From the NCBI RefSeq assembly GCF_003144195.1, contig NW_020289999.1, positions 255,544 through 319,543 on the forward strand: a stretch of DNA of 64,000 nucleotides, in the 5' to 3' direction. The DNA is from Ceraceosorus guamensis (Eukaryota; Basidiomycota; Exobasidiomycetes; Ceraceosorales; Ceraceosoraceae). The first letter of the stretch is position 1; each line of letters begins with the position of its first letter. The position numbers and the translations under genes are program-made. The notes beneath the pieces were generated by a model that worked only from the letters and a program-made list of their open reading frames with translations, did not search any database and was not told where the DNA came from. Positions 48,301-58,878 of this stretch are shown here, one piece after another.

Positions 48301-48650
48301 AAGAGATCACTGTGGCTGGCAAAATCGTCGATTTCACTCTGCGAGAACCCAAAGAGTCGGCCAGGAGTCGATGCTGGCACCGAGGCCTGACCTTGTGGTT
48401 GAGCCTCCGGGATAACCGGAAAGCTGCTGAGCAGATCAGCCGCGTCACCTGGCCAATGTGACTTGACGCCTGTCCTGGGAGTCAGCGGCCGATGTTGCTC
48501 GCACAGCCCAAGTGAGCCTGAAGACGATGTTTTACGCAAAGGGGTTCCGGTGAAGTCGCCCGAGGCTTGCCTATGAGCTCGAGATATGAAGCTGAGAGGC
48601 GATTCTGCTGCCGTGGGCGGTCGCCTTCGACCTGCCGGTGGCGCCATCAT
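45390..48650 (-). CDS. C2H2 zinc-finger protein of basidiomycete type
   Basis: Single-exon gene for 1086 residues, start ATG-ATG at 48650. The N-terminal 220 residues are acidic and contain FGFSQSEIDDFASHSDLL and DLDDSGQAADFDEFDDDGSP, which could be an activation region. The only clear domain is near residues 225-310: FACPYCDKSYNGKHARSIWR followed by RHLQDKH, a single C2H2 finger with an unusually long loop between the cysteine and histidine pairs, and then a basic helix NRPKNAEERRQRMLESKRKW and ARKKR. I associate this finger-plus-basic-helix arrangement with uncharacterised basidiomycete proteins. The rest is low complexity with histidine, serine and proline runs and several SP/TP sites. A nuclear DNA-binding role is an inference. 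Confidence 0.82.
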   Translation of the reverse strand: MMAPPAGRRRPPTAAESPLSFISRAHRQASGDFTGTPLRKTSSSGSLGLCEQHRPLTPRTGVKSHWPGDAADLLSSFPVIPEAQPQGQASVPASTPGRLFGFSQSEIDDFASHSDLLASSLFPDVPFNHALVVNSINMKVEGCTTSVAGGSADANPPHSANDSGYFPGDASLDLDDSGQAADFDEFDDDGSPLFDNDAELDPETAAKLKVVQKAQEEASAVGATGEFACPYCDKSYNGKHARSIWRRHLQDKHAIPLSQQPRRTRWDGDANRPKNAEERRQRMLESKRKWARKKRLMEKHGQEGTPAQAAARAAMHHQHRWEPERPLFAAHNHGYAEPMMAHQERLYASLPPSRSEHPGYHGATPIGQPFSISHPPLPLQSLYSNAAPPDAAVFHSHHPAAPHYVHPPNPHGLELPSPGTVDRIFGVPQYERSAARQGTSQSSSRQSMTLLTAGAPIFPPHEDIPAHRDSRHSKDLPQASPTRISHLRANAGHLGELSSRAGPSLVTSPGRVVPGPFAGHRQLGFPSGTAGHRQRPGEDRLADPYSDAQRTSPESFKSEDEDKLLHRQQRSSSASQADGGKSDPLTPPDSHSLAAHGGAGLAYSIANNAKGQPPAADSLPASSTPRHSARNAAWKPHTGAHNPFSLESHKISPAIARTQSTSMSRSASDTLASPTSARRTTERGGASVLIPPLGSGTTDAAMASPMARERTLPPLIGTPRRSNGLKSSHDEDAPLLTMSFEGPSLLDSLRRPGRQQGSLMTPLDYESREAGTKRTPFKFSSKDAGRSSSLFQVPQTIGRPTPARRVGQQSDQFSSPQHLDLTESLGLAPHSILRPSGSTSYGHFGNTGAITPLEGPTPVRHLGALAASPWHPSPSSPLRAIRPDNLPSSAVRTAQPEAERVEDEEEEEDEPGRFAMQETPSRPSASQRSASSRSLGLGSSQNGSTSKTTTVLNLPPPIRPLSYRSGGSVDPSQGITPSPTAADTRVSAMQDLSITDEQRRRDQEKAMPETQKQTEGSERDLRSALRSPPSSPIRPLLNSRMLYESPLASRKRERSPSTPRHQHNLEATGSRSSAASPSSRKAVRLV

Positions 48651-51600
48651 CGCGGGCAGGTCGTTGAGGCGAAAGGAAGCAGCGCAAGGATGATGATAGC
48701 GTTTTCGTAGAGGTGTTTGCCAGCGTCAGGTCGGCGGTAATGAGGTGAGCGGAGCGAGAGAGAACAGATGTAGAGGTCGAAAATACGGAGCAGCGCAAAG
48801 TCAGCATTCGAGTATTCCTCCCAAGACAACGATGCGATCGATGTAGAACAGACCTATGTCTGTATGCTCCAAGCAGACCGATCGGCGACTCACGAGATGA
48901 GGCTCGACAGATTCCTGCCGCAAGTCTAGGTCACAATTCTGCGGGAGGGCTCCACCAGCTGCCAGTCCAGCACAAGGCCAGAGGAGGCGACAGCCCTCGA
49001 GGCGAATTTGGGTGGTGCCTTAGGGGTTGGCGGAAAGATCGACAAGCGGTGCCTGTGCAGATGACGCTGAAGCAGCCGAAGCAGCGTTGGGACTGATGTG
49101 ACTCTTTGGATTGTTGGCGAATATGCTTGGCTTGGCTTGCAGCGAGAAGGCACGCGTCTGAGGGGGGATTGTGCCAGCAGTGGATGCACGCGTCCGTCGA
49201 GACCGTTGAGCTGCGCGCGTTGTAAAAGATCGTTTGGAGGTGAAGCTGGCAATGCAGGAGTCGACAGAATGATACAGCGCAGTGAAGAGACACGAGAGCG
49301 AGAATGTACAAGTCCGGTGACGTATCGAGTCGAAGCAGAAAAGCCAGGAGGGCAGGAAGGCGCGGCGCGTTGTGGACCTTCTCTCTGCTGCAGTAGTGCA
49401 GTACAGTACGAAAGGCGTGGAGGAGGCTAGGCAAGCGAGCCGGCGGACAACAAACAGGTCGTGCGTGCGTGAGAACGGTTGGCTATGCAGCAGGTACGCA
49501 GACAGACAGTACCATGGGCTGAAGCAGGTGCGATGCGAATTGGTCGTCGTTGGCGATTGGCGATTTGGCGGTCGTTATCGTCGTCGTCGTCGTCGTCGTC
49601 GTTGTTTCAATGGTTGAGGTGGGTCACGCGCGCGCGTCAAGAGGCGACTGCTATAGTTGCGTGCGACTTGCAGCAGGCCTCCTCCCGCGCATGAGCGTTC
49701 GGGGCAGAGGCGAGCAGCAGCAGCAGCAAAACAGCGGGTTGCAGTCAGGCAGAGAGGGCGCGAGTCGATCGACGCTTGCGTTCAAACAGGGCCGCGTACG
49801 TGCGCTCGATGACCTTTCTTCATGCTTGGGAATTTGGTTGTTTGAGGGAAGGGGCGCACACACAAGGTGCTGCGAATGAAGCAAGCGCTCAGCTGACAAT
49901 GGTAAAAAAGAGGGTCGCTCTGGCCGCAGCGCATGCTCAGCCACTGGCAACACCACGCAGTGAGCGAGGGCACCGCAGTCAAGCAGCTGGGCTGTCAATT
50001 TTCGGTCTTTGTCATGACAAATACACAACAGAAAGTCAAAGGTGATCGCTCAAAAGCTCTGCTCCTTGTCTCAATTAAAGTAGCACAACACTTTCGAGTC
50101 CGAGCGTGTTATTGTCCTTGACGGTGAAGCCTATATATATAATGAAGGCGCGGGCTTCCATATGATATATGATGGCGGCCCACATGCAGCATCCCGCGGC
50201 CCCCGTGCGTGCGGCGGCGTGCCTTTGTGTCGAACATGAGACAGGTCTGAATGAGTGTACCGGAAATTTTGAGTGTCTACGCAAACGAGTGGCAATCATT
50301 CGTCCATATCGGCGCACCAAGCTTATACAAACGGCAACTATACCCAATGACTCAACAGTCTTGACTCTTGACTGCTGCCACCATATTGACTTTGGATTCA
50401 CGCGACTTACAACGAAAGGCTCGATCGCGCCTGCAAATTCAGTCTGTCCTTGGCATCCGCCACACATAAAGTGCGATGTGCCCATCAGAAAGATGTGATG
50501 CCGCGCCGCCATGCGATTCGGTGATTCACTATTGTAAGTATTCCAAGCAGCTGCATGCTCGCTGGCCTATTGGTGCGCCGCTAGCACTCGTGACTTACAT
50601 TGAAGTCAAACGTTGGACGTGGGCGACACCTTCATAGGACAATGAGGCTTGTTGCGTGTGTGTGTGTGTCTGTGTCTGTGGTGTGGCCTGTCCACAGCCG
50701 GAGGGGCCTGAGCCGTGTTCCGAACTCCCAGACCGCGCCTTCACACCGCACGCGACAAGGTTCAAGCTATCGCGATTTGGTGCGAGCTTCGCGGCTTCTC
50801 TCATCAGCATCATGACAGCTACAGGCATTCATCCGACTTCAGATGAATTTCATCTTCATTCGTGATTATGCACATCGAATTCATGCACGCACGATCCATC
50901 ATGAAGCAAAGCATGCAGTCATCATCATCATCATCAGCTTTGGACTGAACCTGGATGCGCGCTCGGATCCATTCAAGATTATTGACTGATGGGTGTGTGT
51001 AGCACACCCTCCCGTGATGTGTACAACAGCATCATGCACCAACCCCTCTTCACAGGACGCGATAAGCACGCCCGTGACTGGGTTGTGTGCGGCGGGCGCA
51101 ATCTCTTGGCTGCACTTGTTGCTTCATCGCTATTATACCATACCCCAAATATACAGCGCAAGCGTAGGTGCTGCTAAAAGACACGACGCAGCCCAGCTAG
51201 TTCACATTTAGTATGAGTGCACACGCTGACGCCAATGACCAAGAATAGCCATGCATAGGCCATACATGGCCCAAAAGCGGGTGTGAAACGGCTGCGCGAA
51301 TGCGGCGCTCTCCTCGCGCCTTGTTTGACCCCCACCCCTGCCTGCCGTCAATTGGCGGCGCGTCGCCTGGACAGCTCCCGGCGGGCTTGCATAGCTCAAG
51401 GCAACTCCCTGAGACGAACTCCAATGTGAATCAAGCGCGTGCAAAGATCCGAGCGTTGCGCGTTGATCGAACTTCAGCCGTGGGAAAGCGAGAAGTTCGT
51501 CGAGGGAGAGCGTAGACGGACAATCAAACTGCATGGCGACCTCGACGGCACATGAGCTGCTTAGTTGCTATACCTGCCTGCGTCGTCGCGCAAGCGGTTC

Positions 51601-52353
51601 ATGCATGACCCAAACGACGATTACATGGTGACACACAGCAGAGCCAAGAAGGCAGAGGGGGAAGCTATAGTGGAGCCGATTAAGTTCTTTTAAAAGACCG
51701 CGACGCGTCCTTCTTGTCCAGCTAGCTAGCTGCTGCTGCTGCTGCGCGCCAAGGAGATTGTTCGAGGTGTTTGTTTCAGAAGAAAAGTCGCGGCGGCGGT
51801 GTCCAAAAGCATTTATGCAGCGAGCAACACACAGTCTGCCCATATTCCACACGGCTCTGACGCCCACCGCGCGTCGGAGCATTATCGGTGGGTCGGACAA
51901 ACGCGCTCTTCTCAAAGACGCGACGTGTTCTTTCACGTGACTACCACTTCGACTCCGCCCTTTTGACTGGAAATGTCAAGCAAACTTCGGATCTTCAAAG
52001 TTCACAAGGCAGTTGAGTGTGCTGCTCCAGAGCGGATCCTTCCACATGCTCGACCCAATGTGAACATTCGCTACACAATCTCTCACGCACATCCGCCGTG
52101 AAGACAGCCGATTGATGCAAACAGAGCACAAGTATTTCGCAGGTAATGAAGCGAGTAGCAGCTTGAAAGGCAGCAGCGGCAGTGGCGCGCGCAGGGGAAA
52201 GACTGTAACACAGAGCGAGGATGAAGTTTATGGGTATAAGACGGGTGCGGGGCTTTCAAGGTATCGTAAGCGATGTCGAGGCGCAGCGCAGCGCTCCGAG
52301 ATCCGTGCGGAATTCGGCACAATGAGAAGGCTGTCGTCGAAGCGAGAGCACTC
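48651..52353. other. 3.7-kb gene-poor region upstream of the C2H2 gene
   Basis: The longest spacer of the window. It contains the promoter of the C2H2 gene and the 3' region of the secreted hydrolase. Simple repeats occur at 49578-49601 (eight TCG units), near 49711-49730 (CAG), at about 50655-50668 (GT), 50916-50934 (ATC) and 51729-51744 (GCT). Open frames on both strands are short and of low complexity; none was accepted as a gene. Confidence 0.5.
49578..49601. repeat. (TCG)8 microsatellite
   Basis: Eight perfect TCG units in the long spacer upstream of the C2H2 gene. Confidence 0.95.
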
Positions 52354-53957
52354 TTAGTAAGGCGCAGGCTCGGTTTGAGTGTAGCTGATCGGTGTTGTCT
52401 TGAGAAGTGCTTGGCGACCATAGTCCGACGCAAACATCTGTCCAGCGACGTGTGCCACGCCATACACCAGCGCAAAGGTCTTCCTGAATGTGGGGACCTC
52501 CTGCACTGGAACTCCGCCCTGATAAGTGGTGATGTTTTGGTACGATGCGTAGTAGCGCAGGTCAGTTCGTTTCGTGTTGGCTCTCAGATTGTCAATGACC
52601 CAAGCAGCTTGACCGCGGTTGGTGCGGTCGGGGCCACCTTGAGCCCACGACATGCAGCTTTGGTCGCCTCCAGAGTCCGCCTGATACGTGTCCTTAGTGC
52701 CGCTCAGCCTGACGACGTCGCGGCTGCAGGTGCGTTGGAAGGACCAGCTTGACATTGCATTGTTGATGTAGCGCGGCTTTGCTCCTCCCGGACCGTAGGG
52801 CCAATTGTTGTAGTTTGGACACTTTGCAAGGTCGATGGGCCCCACGGGTCTTCGCGAGTCAACCTGAAGGTAGCACTAGAATCAGCTACATTTCCATTCG
52901 GTTGCGCAAGCAGGGAGCCCCAGCCGAGGTATGCTCACCATGTAGGAGGTTGGGGTATTCGCCTCTACGTATCGAATCTTGATTCCGGATGGGGCATTTG
53001 GACCAAAGTGAGAATATATGTCGACGAGCGCAGCGCCAGCAGAATGTCCAACGACGGTGATGCGAGCCATGTTGGGGTACCGGCTCTTGTTCGATAGATT
53101 CTTGATGAGAGAGTCGAGAATCTCGAGACTCGAGACGGATTCGCCGTTGAGCGGCCGGCTCGTACCCCCAGCAACGGCATCTGCTCCGTACCGCCAGTCG
53201 TCGTTCCAGATGACATTTCTGTCTGGTTGCAACCAGATGGGATTGGGCTTGCCCTGGTTTTGAGCATTCTGCACCGTTTGAACGTCGCTAGGGCCGTAAA
53301 AGTTGGGAACGACAGCTACGCCTTGGTCGCCAACGACGTTGTAAAGGTCGGAGAACAGTTGATTGCTGTGCGGTATGGGACCACCGGTCAGAGATCAGAC
53401 GGTCCGTGTCTAGACGCTCGGTACTCAACACAGACTCACCCATTCTTGAGTCGACCGTGCAAGCCTATCCAGGCGCTGCTCGCGCCGTTGGAACCGCTAC
53501 CGATGTAATTCTTGTTGGCAAAAATGGGCACGGTAGCAGTCGTTCCGGGCTTCCCATTGATGGTGTGCTGCGTCAGCCTCGAGCCGGAAGGAGGTGCAGG
53601 CAGTCCACCGCCTGAAGCCTGAGCACTAGTGCGCAGTACACCACTTGACGAAGGGTTGGGCGAGCTTGTGCTGGAGGTACTTTTCGTGCTGGTGCTGGAG
53701 TTGCTATTCGTGCTGGTGCTGGATGCACTTCTCGTGCTGGTACCAGAGCCACTGTTGGTGCTCGAAGATGAAGCCACGGTAGTAGTGAGTCTTGATGAGG
53801 TCGCGGCCGTTTGGTTGCCGGCTTGTCTGATGAGTAGCTCAATTGCCACCGCCTCCTCTGGGTAGAGTACGCCCCTCTTCTCCGCAGGCAAGGCCGACGT
53901 CGTGAGAGCAGCGACGACACTCACGAGAAGTGTGCTCCATAAGCGTGCCGGAAGCAT
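52354..53957 (-). CDS. Secreted alpha/beta-hydrolase (esterase-like)
   Basis: Predicted 484 residues from exons 53957-53440, 53365-52939 and 52863-52354. The start at 53957 gives a typical signal peptide, MLPARLWSTLLVSVVAALTT, followed by a KR dibasic site; an in-frame ATG at 54080 coincides with a TATAAA on the same strand, so the later start is preferred. Residues about 60-120 are a serine/threonine/asparagine linker likely to be O-glycosylated. The catalytic part shows an early strand with SAWIGLHGRLKNG (possible oxyanion region), GVAVVPNFYGPSD, NVIWNDDWRYG and the nucleophile elbow VVGHSAGAAL with serine near residue 280. Aspartate and histidine of the triad cannot be fixed; H in GVAHVAGQMF is one candidate. 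Substrate is unknown. Promoter sequence and secretion suggest an extracellular enzyme. Confidence 0.82.
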
Positions 53958-56240
53958 GTTGGCAAGGCGAATGTAAGAGATATGAAGCAGGAAGGCGGTG
54001 CGCTTGTGCGACGCGCAGGACGAGTCGGTGGTGGGAAGAATCTCTTTAGGGGTTGATGCTGGGTCCACATCATCGCTCATTTATATGTCCTTGTGTGAGG
54101 GCGGTGAGCGGTGGAGCTTGTGCCGGCCACGGCCCGCACTTCCCGTCTCTGCTGCTGCTGCAGATTCATAGATCCACGATTGTTTGCAGCAAGAGCGAAG
54201 AGCGATCCTTGTGTGCCGATCATCTTGTGAAGAGCATTCAGAGCTTCTGGTCGATCAGCTATGCGAGAGGAACAGGTCCTGGATCCCGTTGGCGAGGTCC
54301 GGACTTTGAGGAGGCCCACTCCTATTGAGGCTGTATGGCCAAAAAGTCGAGACTGCTGGAACCCGCGCTGCAGGGGACCCAGCCTCAGGGATTCCGCTGC
54401 TCTCGATCGACAATTTTGAATCGCATCAGCCAAAGGTGGCTTTCGGCAGAGCCGGGAAGCAGGTTCGGCCCGACCGATTGAGGAGCCAGCATCGCACATC
54501 GAATCGTGACATTGCCAGTATACGGCTACGGCCTGCTCACCCTGCCAGTCGATGAAACTGCGTCCTCTCACAAGCCGCTGAACTAGGCGCGGAGTTCTGG
54601 GCTTTTGATTAGCTGTTGGCCGGTCACGCGTCAGGCGCTCGCTCGGCAACTTCGACAGCTTGATGAGTGCGGAGCAGTAGCTCTGTGCGCGCCACACCGA
54701 CACTTGTACAAGCTGTCATGCGCATCGGCAAGGGGCGAGCATGTCACACGTTGTCGCCGGCACGACCCATACCCACTCCTGTATTGTGGCGCGTAGTAAG
54801 GCGACTTGGATGGTGAATCTCACAACACGCTTCTGAGCACTCAAGACGGGCTTGTGTCGCGAAGCCTTGGTCGTGGATGCGCCGGGCATGTTTGCTGTTT
54901 GTCCAGGCCCCGAGTACGCGCGGACCGCGTGATCTCATGCCAGCTGATGAGGCGTTTGCACGACTCCTGCTCTGCAAGTAGCGCGCGTGTAGCGTCCCAT
55001 AGACGGCGGCAGGGGACGTCCTTGAAGGCGAAGAGCGGGCCTGAGGTGGAGGCGCGGCCTTCTTGGCGATGAGCGGGTGCGTGGACACCTGTGCGCTTGG
55101 GAGGAACCTATCCCGGCCGGGTTCAAGAACGTGTCGTCCAGCAGAGCGCTAAGAGTGTCTTCCTTTATGCCACGAACCGCTGCACCCTGCTGGACTGGAG
55201 CCTCGGCATCTTGGCAAGTTGAGGACTGAGCGGATCCAAGGCTATGTTCAGATGGACCATTCCAGCTGGATGCTTGACCTCTGTCTCCTTTTCCTTCTTG
55301 CCCCGGCCCCCTGTTCTGTCCCTCGTAGCTATGGTATGTGACAGAGAGCGGCGAAGCTTCGTACATCATGGATTGCTGTCCGGTATATAGAGACCTGCTG
55401 CGCGTCCTGCTGCTGCTGCTGCTTCATCGCCTTACACACTTAACGCACCCACCGCCATGCAAACGCGGGAAGCGCGTGCATGCCCAGCACGCGTCTGCTG
55501 CTGCTGCACCGGCGCGGTTCCATTGGAGTGGTAACAGCGAAATCAATTTGAATCACAATCAAGTCGTGAGTAATGAGTCACGCGCGAGTGCATGAGTTGA
55601 GCGGCCGATCGCGCAGAAATGAATCACAAGTGATCTGAATTTTCGCGGTGGCTGCGTATATGCTGGCGGGCGGTGATCGAGCGGCATGCATGGCCACAGA
55701 GGTAAGTGCAGAAGAGTGGTGCTGAGTGTTTGCCCTCCTCCACCACTTTGCGCCCCCCGACGAAAGCATCGTCGATTCACTCATTGCGACTTGGCGCACA
55801 AAGGCGTAGCATTCACGATTCGCGATCGCAACCGCAGTCGAGCTGCATGGCTCTGTCTGTGCTGGCACTCAGCAGGTGTGTAATTTCTCTCCCGCGCCTC
55901 CCTCACGTCGCGCTAACGTCGGGATCGGGGAAAGCTAAGAAGAATTTCAGACCGCTTGCTCGCCCTACACCTGCTGGCTGACCCGAGGGCAGATACAACC
56001 ACTCGCCGCAACCAGAGCACTGCTCAATCGCAAGTCCTGGGTAGCATATCTGGGTGGATCGCGTCTCACAGCGCTCACAGTGTGCGCGAAGCGGATCGAG
56101 GTGGCGATTGCGGCGGAACGGCAAGCAGGATAGGCGATCGTTCGGCTGCGATCGACATCAAGCGCTCAGAAGCGCTGCTGAGCGCTCAACTCGATCAGTC
56201 TAGCACCCCTCCATCAAGCTCAGCTTCAACAATACAAGTC
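53958..56240. other. Spacer between the secreted hydrolase and RNase H2C
   Basis: Two divergent genes border 2.3 kb without an accepted gene. CTG repeats occur near 55407-55422. A minus-strand open frame starting at 55369 behind a TATATA is the best gene candidate and is described as a finding. The dispersed motif appears near 55560-55590 (CAAGTCGTGAGTAATGAGTC). Confidence 0.4.
54080..54085 (-). promoter_or_regulatory. TATA box of the secreted hydrolase gene
   Basis: TATAAA on the minus strand, 123 bases before the ATG at 53957. Its overlap with the more upstream in-frame ATG argues against that ATG as the start. Confidence 0.5.
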
Positions 56241-57077
56241 ATGCAGGCCCTTCCCCGCCCTGTGGAGCTCAGTGCTTACACTGGGTCTCAAGACGATTCT
56301 TCTGTCGTGCGCGCCAATCTGATGCCATTCTCGATTGACTACGATGGTCCCGCACCCGTTTCCCGCTACATGGTCGTACGCTCGGCCTCAGACACCGAGT
56401 CATCTGTTGAGTTGGAGCACTCTGATCCCTCAGCGGCTTTGGTGTCGGCATTTAGAGGGAGAACGATCCACGGCACGCCCATAGCTGTGCCTGCTGGATA
56501 CAAGGCTCATGTGGTAGAAGTCCCCACGGAGGTAGAGCTCCTTGCAGCTCAGGCGACCAGCTTCGGCACCGGTACTCCAAAGGCCACGAGCTCGTCTCAA
56601 CACGAATCAAAGCGTCGACGCACGGATGCGCACCAGCAAGGGCCTCCATTCGCAGAGTCCGCTCTCCGACGCTCTCCGAGAAAGATGGCGGCAGCAAGCA
56701 GCAGTAGCACAGCTGCAAGAGCCAAATTCACCACAATGAAGACCTTTTCAATGGACGACTCTGATGACGAGGCACAGGAGGATGAAGAAAAGGATCTCAC
56801 TTGGGATGCGGCCATACAAGACGACGCGAATCACGAGCCAGAACTAGACTTGGAGGGATCCCTTGATGCCGCTACATCGACCAGCACCGGCAATGGCCTC
56901 GCCACGGAGCCCGGGAACGAGCAGCAAGTTGCCAAGCAGCTGCAAATCGGTGCGAGCTGCGGAGAACACATCGTCATCTGGTCCCCCGACGGGCCCGTCG
57001 ACGAGGGCGATGACGCGTACATCCGCACGCTTCGAGAATACCTTGGCGTCATCGCACCCGCACTACATACCTCATGA
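56241..57077 (+). CDS. Ribonuclease H2 subunit C (Rnh203-like)
   Basis: Predicted 278-residue non-catalytic subunit of RNase H2, which removes ribonucleotides from DNA; single exon. The N-terminal part shows the family signature ANLMPFSIDYDGPAPVSRYM, then SAFRGRTIHGTPIAVPAGYK and HVVE, matching the LLPC-I-DGPA...FRGR-L-G--V-LP-GY pattern of fungal and animal subunit C. The middle is low complexity with a KRRR basic patch and an acidic stretch (DDSDDEAQEDEEKD). The end, HIVIWSPDGP...YIRTLREYLGVIAPALH, matches the family's closing W-D-P...W---A--IH element. The start is the first ATG before the conserved block; no closer alternative exists. It ends 43 bases from the stop of the convergent Rev7 gene. 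Confidence 0.78.
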   Translation: MQALPRPVELSAYTGSQDDSSVVRANLMPFSIDYDGPAPVSRYMVVRSASDTESSVELEHSDPSAALVSAFRGRTIHGTPIAVPAGYKAHVVEVPTEVELLAAQATSFGTGTPKATSSSQHESKRRRTDAHQQGPPFAESALRRSPRKMAAASSSSTAARAKFTTMKTFSMDDSDDEAQEDEEKDLTWDAAIQDDANHEPELDLEGSLDAATSTSTGNGLATEPGNEQQVAKQLQIGASCGEHIVIWSPDGPVDEGDDAYIRTLREYLGVIAPALHTS

Positions 57078-57120
57078 TCCATCGAATACATCAGTTCGCT
57101 AATGACCCTAGCTTTGTCCA

Positions 57121-58878
57121 CTACATTCGTGTCCCAGCCATACCGGCCCCTCCCGCATTGCCTCCATATCCAGCAAATGAGCCGACGCTGTCCGCGCTCC
57201 GACCGCTCTCGCTTGCATCATCACTTTCACTTCTCGACTTCGCGTCCTCGTCCTCCTCGAGATTCGTTGCCCTGCCTTTCCCGTTTCGCTCCTTGATATC
57301 CGCAGCGCCTGCTTTGCGCGAGCCATGTCTGCCCCCCTTCGAAGCTTTCTCGGGATGCGGTACCGGGGCATCGAGATCCCGCACCTCTGCGGGCAGTTGA
57401 GATGCGCCACGGAGCAAACCTTTGTCGCCTCCAGATCTCGAGCCGTGACCTTCCTGCCCTCTCCTTCTGGATGAGTTAGGAGTACTCTGCGAGAAGACGA
57501 GTGAGCTCTGCCGCTTTGCTAAAGGGTGCTCTTCAACGTAAAGCATTAGCTTTGGGGTATTCGCGATAGAGTCAGCAACGTTCAATCCTATATCGAGAGG
57601 GGAACGGGGAACGGGGAACTCACATTGATAACGCCAGTATCGAGGCTCTTGACTGGCAATATGCTTGGCTGATCTTGCTCACTGACAGAGGCGTCGTTTG
57701 CGTTGTCACTTCTCCTTCCTGCCGGTCTTGCGTGTATGGGTGAGCTTGCGTGGGACTGCTGGCGGTCATCCACGGACTGAGAATTTGAGTCGGACGATGT
57801 CGTGGGATTCGAGAGCTGTAGTGGGCCATCGTCGAAGGGGACCCAAGGTCCTTCTCTGGGCTCCTGCTCCCGACAAGAGGGTCATCGGTTCAGAGAGGAC
57901 GTGCTGGCTGGCCGCCATCGACAAGAACTCACATTGCCGCTCTTGTCATCTGTCTCGGGCACTAGGCCTTCCTTTGGCACCAGAACGAACGCCCAAGTGA
58001 GATCTGTAGCCACAGAGTTCAGCCAACAGAAGATTGGACTATTTTGGGAATTTGAGAAAGGGTCTGTGCTCACCTTCAGGCTCCTCTACATCTTCGAGTG
58101 CTGCGTCCAGAGAGATCAACTTTTGCATGAACGCCCTGAGATGGATCTCCATGACGCTCTTAGTCAAGTTGCCTGGTATGCTGCAGCGGCGGAAGCATGT
58201 CAGCCCCGGCCACGCGCATCGGTGTATCTTGATGCCCCCCACTCACGCAAGGTCACGATCTCTGGGCACGACGAGGGGAATCATGTACTCCAAGTCGAAT
58301 CGATAGCGTTCAAGGACACTTTGGGTGGTGGTGGACATAAGAGCCAGGTGCACAGAGCTCACTAAGCCCTGAGAGTGAGTGGAAAGATGAGGCATTAGGA
58401 CACAGAAGCATGAGCAGGATAAAAGGTGCGCTTACCATGCAACATCGATCTCACTCACCTTCAAGACTTGCACCTTGGCTGCGCGCACGAGCTCGTCTAT
58501 GTAATCGCAGACACCTGGATGTCTACACGCCCAGACTGGCACTGAGTACGCAGACTTGCGTGTAAAGACCTCGGGGGGATACACCTGTCTGAAGTACAGG
58601 ACGGTATGCGTAGCCAGCGTCACTGCAGTACAGATGGACGTCTAAGCTGACGAACAGCTTGTTGAGGTAAGGCAAATTGCTCACAGAATTGGCAAATCGC
58701 ATCGATCGTCTCTAAGAATTTGGAGATCGTGTGAGCGCTCTTGGCTCTTGGTCGGAGGCTAGGGTGCAATGTTACCGAGGTTGCGCTCACCGTTGTACGT
58801 CATCTCGTCACCCTCAAAGACCAGGCTGGAAGGCCCGGGGCGCGAAGCGTTGCTGTCATGGCGAGCAGAGGTAGACAT
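57121..58878 (-). CDS. REV7: Rev7/MAD2L2 HORMA protein (DNA polymerase zeta subunit)
   Basis: HORMA adaptor of translesion polymerase zeta, predicted 426 residues. Exons from the start: 58878-58791, 58744-58685, 58622-58459, 58368-58247, 58180-58074, 58003-57933, 57863-57624 and 57549-57121. Matches to the family: FLETIDAICQFLTLATHTVL joined to YFRQVYPPEVFTRKSAYSVP, then CRHPGVCDYIDELV; RYRFDLEYMIP; SVMEIHLRAFMQKLISLD; DLTWAFVLVP; and the seat-belt end LPVKSLDTGVIN spliced to LMLYVEEHPLA, equivalent to human LKTMTSDILKMQLYVEERA. The acceptor of the last intron (CCCAAAG before CTAATG) is chosen because it alone joins these two pieces in phase. Exon 7 carries an insertion of about 60 residues, and there is an extra disordered tail of about 130 residues after the usual end. 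The exon 2 acceptor is the least certain. Confidence 0.88.

Noticed and set aside
49651-50028. Minus-strand 125-codon frame with cysteine run
   Set aside because: The run comes from a CAG repeat on the other strand and no other coding signal is present.
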